A stretch of 64,000 nt of DNA, taken from positions 2,743,001 to 2,807,000 of the forward strand of contig NZ_CP076448.1 of NCBI RefSeq assembly GCF_019203965.1, read 5' to 3'. Position numbers and translations under genes: made by a program. Source of the DNA: Elioraea tepida (GTDB taxonomy: Bacteria; Pseudomonadota; Alphaproteobacteria; Acetobacterales; Acetobacteraceae). Shown here in pieces: positions 34,154 through 42,112 of this stretch; position 1 is the first letter of the stretch, and each line of letters begins with the position of its first letter. The notes beneath the pieces were generated by a model that was given only the letters and a program-made list of their open reading frames with translations, was not told the origin of the DNA and did not search any database.

Positions 34154-34974
34154 GCCAGCGCCTCCACCGCGCGGCGCACGAGGGTGAGCGCGGCATCGCG
34201 CCGATACTCGGCCGTCGCCCGCACGTCGTCGATCGGGGCGAGAGGGGCGAGATGCTCCGGCAGAACGAGCGCCGGATCGGGCCGCCGCCCGACGAGCGCT
34301 GCCTCGAGCGCGGGAAGGCGCACCGCCGCGGCCGAGCAGGCGCCGACCGCGACGCGCGCCGCAGCGATCGCACCGTCCGGGGCGAACTCCGCCACGGCCG
34401 CGACCATCACGATGCTGATCACGAGGTAGCGCCGGGCACCGAGCTTCAGGAACGCGGAGCGGGACGCAAGGCGCGGCCGCGGCACGGTGATCGCGGTCAC
34501 CATCTCGTCCATCCGCCGTGCCGTGCGGCGATTGCCGAGCACGAAGGCGCCGACGGGCAGCCTGCGCTCGCCCGCGGCGCTTGCGAGCTCGACCGAGGCG
34601 TCGAGAGCGAGCAGGTTCGGGATTCCGTCCGCCGCCGGCGAGGCATTGCAGAGATTGCCGACGATCGTGCCGGCGTTCTGGATCTGCGCCCCGCCGACCT
34701 CGCGTGCCGCGGCCTTGAGCCCGTCGAACAGCGGCGGCAGCGGGGTGGCGAGCAGGTCAGACCAGGTGACGGCGGCTCCGATCCGCCAGCCCTGTTCCGT
34801 CTCTGCGATGCCGCGGAGCGCGTCGATCCGGGTGATGTCGAGCAGGTCATCGTCCGGCACGCGGCCGACCCGCGCGGGATAGTAGTCGGTGCCGCCAGCG
34901 AGGATCACACGCTGCCCGGCGGACAGCGCCGCCAGCGCCTCCGCCAAGGATGTCGGGCGCAGGTAGCTCCCCAT
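34150..34974 (-). CDS. FAD-binding subunit of the molybdenum hydroxylase
   Basis: A 274-residue protein of the CoxM/XdhB class. It begins MGSYLRPTSLAEALAALSAGQRVILAGGTDYYP (FAD pyrophosphate site AGGTDYYP), continues with GGAQIQNAGTIVGNLCNASPAADG, the second FAD motif, and ends in the CO dehydrogenase flavoprotein C-terminal domain. It passes electrons from the iron-sulfur clusters to an acceptor. The ATG at 34974 has a GGGGGAGGAG ribosome-binding site; the frame open to 35052 would run through the operator and is not used. Its stop overlaps the fused subunit (ATGA). Confidence 0.9.
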   Translation of the reverse strand: MGSYLRPTSLAEALAALSAGQRVILAGGTDYYPARVGRVPDDDLLDITRIDALRGIAETEQGWRIGAAVTWSDLLATPLPPLFDGLKAAAREVGGAQIQNAGTIVGNLCNASPAADGIPNLLALDASVELASAAGERRLPVGAFVLGNRRTARRMDEMVTAITVPRPRLASRSAFLKLGARRYLVISIVMVAAVAEFAPDGAIAAARVAVGACSAAAVRLPALEAALVGRRPDPALVLPEHLAPLAPIDDVRATAEYRRDAALTLVRRAVEALA

Positions 34975-35028
34975 CTCCTCCCCCACGCACCCTGCCGTGC
35001 GCGCGCTCCTCGCGCCGGCCTCACGGCA

Positions 35029-35050
35029 GATCGTTCGTGTGCATACGATC
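35029..35050. promoter_or_regulatory. Candidate MarR operator, site 2
   Basis: An imperfect palindrome, GATCGTTCG (35029-35037), TGTG, then CATACGATC (35042-35050). It shares 18 of 22 positions with the palindrome before marR, including the TGTG centre and outer GATC/GATC arms. It lies 55 bases upstream of the FAD-subunit start and 132 bases upstream of the divergent dehydrogenase, so one bound dimer could control both. Confidence 0.7.
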
Positions 35051-35074
35051 AATCGGCTCCCCCGCCTCTGTCAA
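35046..35074 (-). promoter_or_regulatory. Candidate promoter of the hydroxylase/reductase operon
   Basis: On the minus strand a perfect TTGACA (-35, 35069-35074) is followed after 17 bases by a weak -10 (TGATCG, 35046-35051) that overlaps the operator-like palindrome. Bound repressor would therefore block the -10 and start point. The -35 match and the overlap are observed; activity is inferred. Confidence 0.45.
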
Positions 35075-35181
35075 TCGCCGCGTGGGCTGGCCACAAGGGC
35101 GGAGACGCTCCGGGGCGCTTTCGGCGGCGCGACGGGTCGCCTAGCCTGCGCGCCGGCAGCCGGCGGCGGGAGGGGGAGGGC

Positions 35182-36069
35182 ATGGCGCGCATCGGCTTCA
35201 TCGGGCTCGGGAACATGGGAACGCCGATGGCGCGCAATCTGCTCCGCTCCGGGCATGCGCTCACGGTGTTCGACCTCGCGGCGGAGCGTGTCGGCAGGCT
35301 CGTGGCGGAAGGCGCGGTCGGGGCGAAGACCCCTCGGGAGACGATCGCCGGCGCCCACGCCGTGATCACCATGCTGCCGACGGGGCGGGAGGTGCGCTCG
35401 GTCTATGCCGGCGCGGGCGGGCTGATCGAGGCGGCACCGCCCGGCCTCCTCCTGATCGACTGCTCGACGATCGATGTCGCGACCGCCCGCGAGATGGCGC
35501 AGGCTGCCGCGGCCGCCGGTGCGTCGATGCTTGACGCCCCGGTCTCGGGCGGTGTGGCCAGCGCCGAGGCGGCGACGCTCACCTTCATGGTCGGCGGCGA
35601 GGCGGCGGCGGTCGAGCGGGCGCAGCCGATCCTCGAAGCGATGGGGAGGCGGATCATCCACGCCGGCCCCTCTGGCTCCGGCCAGGCGGCGAAGATCTGC
35701 AACAACCTGATCCTCGGCATCTCGATGATCGCGGTGGCAGAGGCCTTCGTGCTCGGGGAGAAGCTCGGCCTGTCGCACCAGGCCCTGTTCGATGTCGCCT
35801 CCACCTCCTCGGGCCAGTGCTGGTCGCTCACGAGCTACTGCCCGGTGCCGGGGCCCGTGCCGTCGAGCCCGGCGAACCGCGGCTACGCCCCTGGCTTCAC
35901 CGCGGCGATGATGCTGAAGGATCTCGAGCTCGCGCGCGACGCCGCTTCGGAGGCGGGTGCAGCGGCGGAGCTCGGCACACACGCGGCCGCGCTCTATCGC
36001 CGCTTCGCGGAGGGTGGCGGGGCGCAGATGGATTTCTCCGCGATCATCACGATGCTCCGCGGCGGCTGA
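35182..36069 (+). CDS. Beta-hydroxyacid dehydrogenase (3-hydroxyisobutyrate / 2-(hydroxymethyl)glutarate dehydrogenase type)
   Basis: A 295-residue NAD(P)-dependent dehydrogenase: dinucleotide motif GFIGLGNMG (5-13), substrate motif DAPVSGGV (118-125) and catalytic Lys171 in GQAAKICNN. The SSGQCWSLTSYCPVPGPVPSSPANRGYAPGF segment is typical of 3-hydroxyisobutyrate dehydrogenases (MmsB). The same superfamily includes 2-(hydroxymethyl)glutarate dehydrogenase, which reduces 2-formylglutarate after the enamidase step. Divergent placement beside the hydroxylase operon and the shared operator favour a pathway role; sequence alone slightly favours MmsB. Confidence 0.85.
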   Translation: MARIGFIGLGNMGTPMARNLLRSGHALTVFDLAAERVGRLVAEGAVGAKTPRETIAGAHAVITMLPTGREVRSVYAGAGGLIEAAPPGLLLIDCSTIDVATAREMAQAAAAAGASMLDAPVSGGVASAEAATLTFMVGGEAAAVERAQPILEAMGRRIIHAGPSGSGQAAKICNNLILGISMIAVAEAFVLGEKLGLSHQALFDVASTSSGQCWSLTSYCPVPGPVPSSPANRGYAPGFTAAMMLKDLELARDAASEAGAAAELGTHAAALYRRFAEGGGAQMDFSAIITMLRGG

Positions 36070-36271
36070 GACCGCTCTATGGCGGTACGGCCGTCTCGAG
36101 ATCGGAATGGCAAGCGCACCTGCACCACGTCGAGTCGCGCGCCGCGCCCGCCGGGGCTCCGCTCGACTCCTCGCGCTCACGGGCTGCGCTGACGCCTTGG
36201 CTCGATGCCCCGGGTCGTCGAGGCGATCGCATCGGGGAGCGGCCGGGCGGAGGGCTGAGCGCGTGCGCTTC

Positions 36272-36721
36272 TCAGGGTGAGGTCGCGTCCGTCCCCAAGC
36301 GATCGAGCGCAGGGTCGAGCAAGCGCTCGGCGCTGTCGTTCCAGACATCGACGCGCCTGATCAGCCCGTCGGGGCCGACGACCATCCGGTCGATGAAGCG
36401 GTTGCCGTCGAAGCGCCGCCCGTCCGGCCAAGCCCCATGCAGCACGCCGAGGCAGTAGACGACAACGCCGCCCGTCTCCGGGTCCGGCGCGACGTCCCAG
36501 CGCTCGATGCGCTTGGCGACCTCGGCGTAGCGCGTGGCGTTGAAGCGCCCGATCTCTTGTGGTGCGGCGAAGCGCCTGCCGCCGGTGAACACGATCTCCG
36601 CTCCCGGCGCGAGGAAGGCGCTCGCTTCCGGGTCCTTCGCCATCGACAACAGAACGAAGCGCTGCACGCGCTCGAGCAGGCGCGCGTGGTCGAGGGTGTG
36701 GGGCGTGGCATCCATGCTCAT
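36272..36721 (-). CDS. SnoaL-like / nuclear transport factor 2-fold protein
   Basis: A 149-residue protein with the SnoaL/NTF2-like pattern: an N-terminal helix (ARLLERVQRFVLLSMAKDPEAS), FLAPGAEIVFTGGRRFAAPQEIGRF, and a beta-rich half ending GRRFDGNRFIDRMVVGPDGLIRRVDVWNDSAERLL. The family includes small cyclases, isomerases and steroid-isomerase-like enzymes, but many members are uncharacterised. The ATG overlaps the acetate kinase stop by four bases. No active-site assignment is possible. Confidence 0.75.
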   Translation of the reverse strand: MSMDATPHTLDHARLLERVQRFVLLSMAKDPEASAFLAPGAEIVFTGGRRFAAPQEIGRFNATRYAEVAKRIERWDVAPDPETGGVVVYCLGVLHGAWPDGRRFDGNRFIDRMVVGPDGLIRRVDVWNDSAERLLDPALDRLGTDATSP

Positions 36722-37908
36722 CCTCCTCCGGTCGGGTCGACGAGAGCAAGCGCGTGGAGCGCGATCATTCTCTCCTCGTCGGTCGGGATCCGCAGCACGG
36801 TCACCCGCGAGCGGGGAGCGGAGAGAACCGTCTCCCCGGCGGCATTTCGTGCCGGATCAAGAACAATTCCGAGCCACTCCATTCCCTCGCACACCGCGGC
36901 GCGGACCCGGGCCGAGTTCTCGCCGATTCCTGCGGTGAAGACGAGCCCGTCGAGCCCTCCGAGCGCGGCGGCAAGCGCGCCGAGCTCCTTGCGGATGCGG
37001 TAGACGAAGTAGTCGATCGCCTGAGCCGCCGCCTCCGAGCCGGAGGCCTCGAGCGCGCGCATGTCGTTTGAGAGGCCAGAGAGGCCCTTGAGCCCGCTCT
37101 CGGTGTAGATCAGGCGCGTGAGCGCGTCCGCGTCCATGCCGCGCTCGGTCATCAGGTGGATCAGCACGCCCGGGTCGAGCTGGCCGCAGCGTGTTCCCAT
37201 CGGCAGCCCGTCGACCGCCGTGAATCCCATGGTGCTGTCGATCGACCGCCCGCTTTTCAGCGCGCACATCGAGGCGCCGTTGCCGAGATGCGCAACCACG
37301 ACCCGGCCGGCGGCGAGCGAGGGCCACGTCTCGGCAAGCCGCCGTGCGACATACTCGTAGGAGAGGCCGTGGAAGCCGTAGCGCCGGATCCCCTGGTCAT
37401 AGAAGGCCCGCGGCAGCGCGAAGGTGTCGGCGACGAAGGGGTGGCCACGGTGAAAGGCGGTATCGAAGCAGGCGACCTGCGACACGAAGGGATAGAGCGC
37501 GGCCATCGCGTCGATCCCGGCGAGATTGTGCGGCTGGTGCAACGGCGCGAGCGGCACGAGCTTCTCGAGCGCGGCACGCACCGCGGAATCGACGATCAAG
37601 GGAGCGGCATAACCAGGCCCGCCATGGACGACGCGATGCCCGACCACGACCACCTTCCGGCCCGCGAGGAACGCCTCGAGCCAAGCGGTGGCCTCGGCGA
37701 GTGCGGTGCGATGATCGACAGGCTTGTCGCCCTTCAACGCGCGGTCGACGAGCACCGTGCCGCATGCGGCGTTCGCCCGAAACACGGGGCGGGAGCCGAT
37801 TCCCTCGATCAGAAGCTCTGCCAGCGAAACGAGCTCGCGCCCCGCCTCAAACACCTCGAGCTTGATCGAGGAGGAGCCGGCATTGACGACGAGCGCAACG
37901 GGGCTCAT
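36718..37908 (-). CDS. ackA: Acetate kinase
   Basis: A 396-residue acetokinase. It has NAGSSSIKLEVF at the start, GHRVVHGGPGY, the FDTAFHRGHP catalytic loop, GRVVVAHLGNGASMCALKSGRS nucleotide region, GLPMGTRCGQLDPG and VFTAGIGENSARVR. It interconverts acetate plus ATP and acetyl phosphate, and members may also use propionate. The ATG overlaps the upstream MaoC-phosphotransacetylase stop (ATGA), giving a full acyl-CoA to acyl-phosphate to acid module. It is oriented away from the nicotinate-type operon. Confidence 0.95.
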   Translation of the reverse strand: MSPVALVVNAGSSSIKLEVFEAGRELVSLAELLIEGIGSRPVFRANAACGTVLVDRALKGDKPVDHRTALAEATAWLEAFLAGRKVVVVGHRVVHGGPGYAAPLIVDSAVRAALEKLVPLAPLHQPHNLAGIDAMAALYPFVSQVACFDTAFHRGHPFVADTFALPRAFYDQGIRRYGFHGLSYEYVARRLAETWPSLAAGRVVVAHLGNGASMCALKSGRSIDSTMGFTAVDGLPMGTRCGQLDPGVLIHLMTERGMDADALTRLIYTESGLKGLSGLSNDMRALEASGSEAAAQAIDYFVYRIRKELGALAAALGGLDGLVFTAGIGENSARVRAAVCEGMEWLGIVLDPARNAAGETVLSAPRSRVTVLRIPTDEERMIALHALALVDPTGGG

Positions 37909-39329
37909 GCGCTGGGTGCGTCATCGAGCGGCGGAACCGCACTCTGCCCGGTCGCCTTCCAATGGTTGAACAGCACGGCGAGCGCGGCTGAGGCGAGGCG
38001 GGCGCGGGCGTCGTCGGCGCGGCTCGTCAGCATCACCGGCACGGCGGCGCCGACCACGAGACCGGCACTGTCGGCATGCGCGACGAAGGTGAGGTTCTTC
38101 GCGAGCATGTTGCCCGCCTCGAGATTCGGCACAACGAGCACCTCCGCCCTGCCGGCCACCGCCGAGACGATGCCCTTGGTGCGGGCAGCGTCGATGTCGA
38201 TCGCGTTGTCCATCGCGAGCGGGCCGTCCACAAGGCCGCCGGTGATCTGGCCGCGCTCGGCCATCTTGGAGAGGATCGCCGCATCGAGGCTCGAGGGGAT
38301 GGCTGGGTTGACGGTCTCGACCGCGCTCATCACCGCGACCTTGGGCCTTGCGATGCCGATCGCGCGCGCGAGGTCGATCGCATTCTGCACGATGTCGGCC
38401 TTGGTCATCAGGTCGGGCGCGATGTTGATCGCCGCGTCGGTGACGAGGAGGAGGTGCGGCAGGCCCGGGGCGTCGAGCACGAAAACGTGGCTGATCCGCC
38501 GCTTGGCGCGCAGTCCGCCCTCGCGCTTGACGATCTCGGCCAAGAGCTCGTCCGAGTGCAGTGCCCCCTTCATCACCGCCCGGGCGCGATCCTCGTGCAC
38601 GAGCGCGACCGCGCGTGCCGCGGCGGCATGGCTGTGCGGCGCGTCGACGAGCTCGAAGCCCGAGATGTCGATGCCTGAAGCGGCAGCGGCAGTACGGATC
38701 TTCGCCTCCGGACCGACGAGGACCGGAACGATCAGCCCGGCCCGTGCCGCCTCCGCGACACCTTCGAGGCTCGGCGCGTCGCAGGGATGGGCGACCGCTG
38801 TCGGCAGCGGCGGCAGCCCAGAGCAGGCGGCGATCAGACGGTCGAATTTCGCATGCTGGCGGAACACGAGCTCGGGCAGGGCGACATTCTCGAGCGTCGC
38901 CCGCGCGGTCGGCGCGAGCACCTCGCACACGGCCGTGGCGAGGACCTCGCCGCGCTGATTCGTGACCATGCCGTCGAACACGACGATGTTCGGCGGCCGC
39001 TTCTCACGCGCGCTGACGGTGGCGGTGAGCGTGTCGCCGACATGGGCGTGGCCGAGAAACTCGATCGACTGCGACTTGTAGAGCGTGCCCGGCCCGGGAA
39101 GCCTAGTGCCGAGCACGGCCGAGAGCAGGGCCGCGACCCACATGCTCGGTGCGACCGCGCGCTCGCTGTCGCCCTCCCCCTGCCTGCCTTCCAGATGGAG
39201 CGGGTTGAGGTTGCCCGAGGCATGCGCGAACACGACGAGATCGTTTGGCGTCAGCGTGCGCACGATCCGGGCGCTCTCGCCGGGGGTGATCTCGTCGAAG
39301 GTGCGGTTGGTCGCGGCCACCTGGTTCAC
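37905..39329 (-). CDS. Bifunctional MaoC hydratase / phosphate acetyl- or butyryltransferase
   Basis: A 474-residue fusion. Residues about 10-150 form a MaoC/hot-dog hydratase domain (LTPNDLVVFAHASGNLNPLHL, with the expected hydratase Asn/Asp-His pattern). From about 165 comes the phosphotransacetylase/phosphotransbutyrylase domain (AVLVGPEAKIR-like VPVLVGPEAKIR, VMKGALHSDELLAEI, VTDAAINIAPDL, ITGGLVDGPLAMDNAI). It could hydrate an enoyl-CoA and convert an acyl-CoA to its phosphate for acetate kinase downstream, which overlaps it by four bases. Substrate chain length is unknown. Confidence 0.88.
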   Translation of the reverse strand: MNQVAATNRTFDEITPGESARIVRTLTPNDLVVFAHASGNLNPLHLEGRQGEGDSERAVAPSMWVAALLSAVLGTRLPGPGTLYKSQSIEFLGHAHVGDTLTATVSAREKRPPNIVVFDGMVTNQRGEVLATAVCEVLAPTARATLENVALPELVFRQHAKFDRLIAACSGLPPLPTAVAHPCDAPSLEGVAEAARAGLIVPVLVGPEAKIRTAAAASGIDISGFELVDAPHSHAAAARAVALVHEDRARAVMKGALHSDELLAEIVKREGGLRAKRRISHVFVLDAPGLPHLLLVTDAAINIAPDLMTKADIVQNAIDLARAIGIARPKVAVMSAVETVNPAIPSSLDAAILSKMAERGQITGGLVDGPLAMDNAIDIDAARTKGIVSAVAGRAEVLVVPNLEAGNMLAKNLTFVAHADSAGLVVGAAVPVMLTSRADDARARLASAALAVLFNHWKATGQSAVPPLDDAPSA

Positions 39330-39340
39330 CCGCCGTCGCC

Positions 39341-40213
39341 TCAGCGGCTCGGCAGCGCGTTGAACAGCACCATCGCGGTGAAGGCATCGCCAGGCGCGCG
39401 GCCCGGGAAGTGTCGCTGCGCGATCTCGAGGATCCCCCCCTCGCGATAGAGCCTTGCGATCGCGCGATCCGCCGCGAGGCGAAGCGCGCTCTCCCCGCGC
39501 GGCATGGCCACCGCGTAGGTCTCGAGGGTGAGAAGCCGGTCGGCGATCGCGAACTGCTCAGGCGTGGCGGTGCGGTCGCGGAGGTCGATCAGGATCTCGA
39601 GATCCGCGGCATAGGCGTCGAGCAACCCGGCGCTCAGCGCGGTCACGCCATCTCCGTGCGACGACACGTCGATCACCTGGGCCTTCAGCGCGCCGGAGGC
39701 GACCATCGCCTTCACCGCGGCTTCGGTCGTGGTGCCGGCGAGCACGCCGAGCCGACGCGGCGGGGTCTGCGGCACGCCCACACCGCCGCCGCCGAGCGGA
39801 GGAAGCGCGACCGGCCCGGGCGACAGCCGTGCCATCAGGCCCGCGCCGGTGACGAAGGTCGGGAGCGAGAAGTCGACGAGAGAGCGTCGCTCGAGCGTCA
39901 CGGTGCTCGGCTCGCACAGGAGATCGACCTTCCGCTCGGCGAGCATCCGGAAGCGGTTGCCGGCATCGACCACCACGGACTCGACCGCGAGCGGCCTGCC
40001 GGCCTCGCGGCCGATCTCGGCGACGATCGCCTGGCAGATGTCGATCTGGTAGCCGACAAAGCTTCCATCCGGCCGTGCGGCCGAGAAGGGCGGCGCGTCG
40101 GACCGCACACCGAGGCGTATGCTGCCACGGGCGACGGAGTCGGCGAGCGCATCGGCGAGCGCGGGGCTGGACGCGAGCACGAGGGCGAAAACCGCGGCGG
40201 ACAGGCGGCGCAT
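39341..40213 (-). CDS. Orphan amino acid-type periplasmic binding protein
   Basis: A 290-residue solute-binding protein family 3 member with a signal peptide (MRRLSAAVFALVLASSPALA). It continues DSVARGSIRLGVRSDAPPFS and PDGSFVGYQIDICQAIVAEIGRE, then the CEPSTVTLERRSLVDFSLPTFVTGAGLMA lobe. It looks intact, but no permease or ATPase is encoded next to it. It lies 11 bases before the MaoC-Pta gene on the same strand and downstream of the ammonia-lyase. It may serve a transporter elsewhere or be a sensor-like binding protein. Confidence 0.85.
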   Translation of the reverse strand: MRRLSAAVFALVLASSPALADALADSVARGSIRLGVRSDAPPFSAARPDGSFVGYQIDICQAIVAEIGREAGRPLAVESVVVDAGNRFRMLAERKVDLLCEPSTVTLERRSLVDFSLPTFVTGAGLMARLSPGPVALPPLGGGGVGVPQTPPRRLGVLAGTTTEAAVKAMVASGALKAQVIDVSSHGDGVTALSAGLLDAYAADLEILIDLRDRTATPEQFAIADRLLTLETYAVAMPRGESALRLAADRAIARLYREGGILEIAQRHFPGRAPGDAFTAMVLFNALPSR

Positions 40214-40311
40214 CAGGTCATCTCTCCCCCCGGTAGGACGGGCGCGCCGACCTTGGGCCGGGATCCACGACCGACGCAAGCGCGACACTATGTCAGGGAG
40301 CGTGCCGCCCG

Positions 40312-41256
40312 TCAGGACGCGAGGGCATCGGCACCCGCGCCGCAGACGATCGCGCAGATACGTTCTCCCGGCTTCGGGCGATAGGCGCCGGCCAGCAGGG
40401 CTGCGGCCGAAGCGGCGCCAGAGAGATCGGCGGCGATGCCGTACTCCGCCCAGAGATGGCGGGCGGCGTGGGCGAGATCCTCGTCCTCGACGAGCACGAC
40501 GTCGCGCACGTGCCTCCGGATCAGCTCGAAATTGGTCCGTTCGGTCCGTCGTGCGGCGAGCGTCGGCACGCGCGTGGTGACCGAGGCGAGCGTCACCACC
40601 TCGCCGGCTGCGAGCGAGTCGTGGAGGGTCGGCGCTCCGGTCGGTTCGACGCCGACGATTCGTATGTCCGGCTTGAGCGCGGCGGCGGCGGCGGCGACGC
40701 CCGCGATCAGCCCGCCGCCGCCGATCGCGACGAGCAGGGTGTCGATCTCCGGGTCGTCGGCGAGCACCTCGAGCGCGATCGTTCCTTGCCCGGCGGCGAC
40801 GGCAGGGTCGGCGAACGGGTGCACGTAAGCCGCGCCCGTCTCCTCGGCGATCGCTCGTGCACGGGCGTTCGCCTCGTCCCACACCGCCCCCTCGAGGATC
40901 AGCGTCGCGCCATAGGCACGGATTCGTGCCGCCTTGTCTGAGTGGACACCGGTGGGCACCACGACGGTCGCCGCAAGCCCGGCGGCGTGGGCGGCGTAGG
41001 CGACCGCGATGCCGTGGTTTCCCCCAGAGGCGGTGACGAGCCCCCGCTGCCGCGCGTCCGGCCCGAGCAGGGTCAGCCGGCTGAAGGCGCCGCGCGCCTT
41101 GAAGCTGCCCGACACCTGGAGGCACTCGAGCTTGAGGCTCACCCGCGCGCCGGCTGCGAGCGGAAGCTGCGCCGGCTCGGCTGCCATCGACGGCGTGCGG
41201 CGCACCAACGGGGCGATCTGCGCGGCGGCGGCGCGCACGTCATCGAGGGTGATCAT
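40312..41256 (-). CDS. PLP-dependent threonine/serine ammonia-lyase-like enzyme
   Basis: A 314-residue fold-type II PLP enzyme. GSFKARGA carries the Schiff-base lysine, ASGGNHGIAVAYAA binds the substrate carboxylate, and IGGGGLIAGVAAAAA binds the phosphate; the C-terminal ICAIVCGAGAD is also typical. It lacks a C-terminal ACT regulatory domain, so it is like catabolic threonine/serine dehydratase, or a relative such as a hydroxyaspartate dehydratase. Products would be a 2-oxo acid and ammonium. It is followed by the orphan binding protein on the same strand. Confidence 0.85.
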   Translation of the reverse strand: MITLDDVRAAAAQIAPLVRRTPSMAAEPAQLPLAAGARVSLKLECLQVSGSFKARGAFSRLTLLGPDARQRGLVTASGGNHGIAVAYAAHAAGLAATVVVPTGVHSDKAARIRAYGATLILEGAVWDEANARARAIAEETGAAYVHPFADPAVAAGQGTIALEVLADDPEIDTLLVAIGGGGLIAGVAAAAAALKPDIRIVGVEPTGAPTLHDSLAAGEVVTLASVTTRVPTLAARRTERTNFELIRRHVRDVVLVEDEDLAHAARHLWAEYGIAADLSGAASAAALLAGAYRPKPGERICAIVCGAGADALAS

Positions 41257-41310
41257 CAGCCGCCGAGACTAGGGGCGATCCTCCCCGGCGTGAACCGCCC
41301 TCGGCGCGTC

Positions 41311-42105
41311 TCAGGCGGCGGCGGCGGCCTGCGCGGCGGCATTGGGGCACTCGCCCCTGCGGCGCTTCCGCGTCTCGGTGGCATAGCGGCCGCGGCCTCG
41401 GTCGGCGGCCGAGCAGGGCTCGACGACCGTGGCGCGGTAGTCGGCCCAGTCCTGTTCCGTCATCGCGTCGATGTCGGTAACGACCCGGCCCGTGTTCTGC
41501 AGCGCCTCGTCGTACATCATCCGCGGTACCGGCACGGCGGTGGCGAAGGGGAAGTCGGGGTCGAGACGGACGGGAACGTCGGTCTTGGTCAGGCGGAGAT
41601 TGGTGAAGAGCGGGCCGAACCAGCGATCGGTCTCGACGATGCCTTCATAGACCTCGTAGCCGGCCGCGCGGGGGAGATTGGCGGGCGGGCGGATCAGCAG
41701 GCTCCAGCCAGGGGCGGTGCGGGCGATCAGGCCTGACCAGATCTGCACCACGCCGGGCTCCTTGAGCGCGGCGACGAAGGGGGGAGAGAAGCCGCGCACC
41801 GGCTCCGGCGCGGCGGCGTCGAACTGTTCGGCGAAACCCGGGAACTGCGCCACGCCAAGGGGCAGAAGGCCGTGCTCCTCGCCGCCGTCCCAGGTCCAGA
41901 ACACCTGGGTGCCATCCCAGACGAACGTCACGCCGACAGGGGGAAACAGATACCAGCCGAGCCCCGTCGCTGTCGTCACCGCCTCGCAGTAGCGGAAGGC
42001 GCGGGTGGGAAGCGTGCCTGCTCCCGACCGGTCGGCACGCTGGGGCGGGCGTGCGGAGGGAACAAGGCGATTGAAGGTCACCAGGGGCACGGGCTGCTTC
42101 GTCAT
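41311..42105 (-). CDS. DUF6065 family protein
   Basis: 264 residues from the ATG at 42105; an upstream in-frame extension is basic and unlikely. The sequence FNRLVPSARPPQRADRSGAG, TRAFRYCEAV, GWYLFPPVGVTFVWDG (GWYLFPP at 50-56), WSGLIARTAPGWSLLIR and ETDRWFGPLFTNLRL matches what I know as DUF6065, a family without an established function. The C-terminus is a low-complexity Ala-rich tail after a Cys-containing basic segment (ETRKRRRGECPN). It lies about 230 bases downstream of, and on the same strand as, a 45-residue repeat peptide gene. A modifying enzyme, chaperone or immunity factor for that peptide is a hypothesis. Confidence 0.75.
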   Translation of the reverse strand: MTKQPVPLVTFNRLVPSARPPQRADRSGAGTLPTRAFRYCEAVTTATGLGWYLFPPVGVTFVWDGTQVFWTWDGGEEHGLLPLGVAQFPGFAEQFDAAAPEPVRGFSPPFVAALKEPGVVQIWSGLIARTAPGWSLLIRPPANLPRAAGYEVYEGIVETDRWFGPLFTNLRLTKTDVPVRLDPDFPFATAVPVPRMMYDEALQNTGRVVTDIDAMTEQDWADYRATVVEPCSAADRGRGRYATETRKRRRGECPNAAAQAAAAA

Positions 42106-42112
42106 GGGACCG

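Noticed and set aside
31355-34429. A 1024-codon open frame on the plus strand
   Set aside because: It lies antisense to the molybdenum hydroxylase genes, has the Arg/Ala/Gly-rich low-complexity composition of shadow frames in GC-rich DNA and no recognisable domain.
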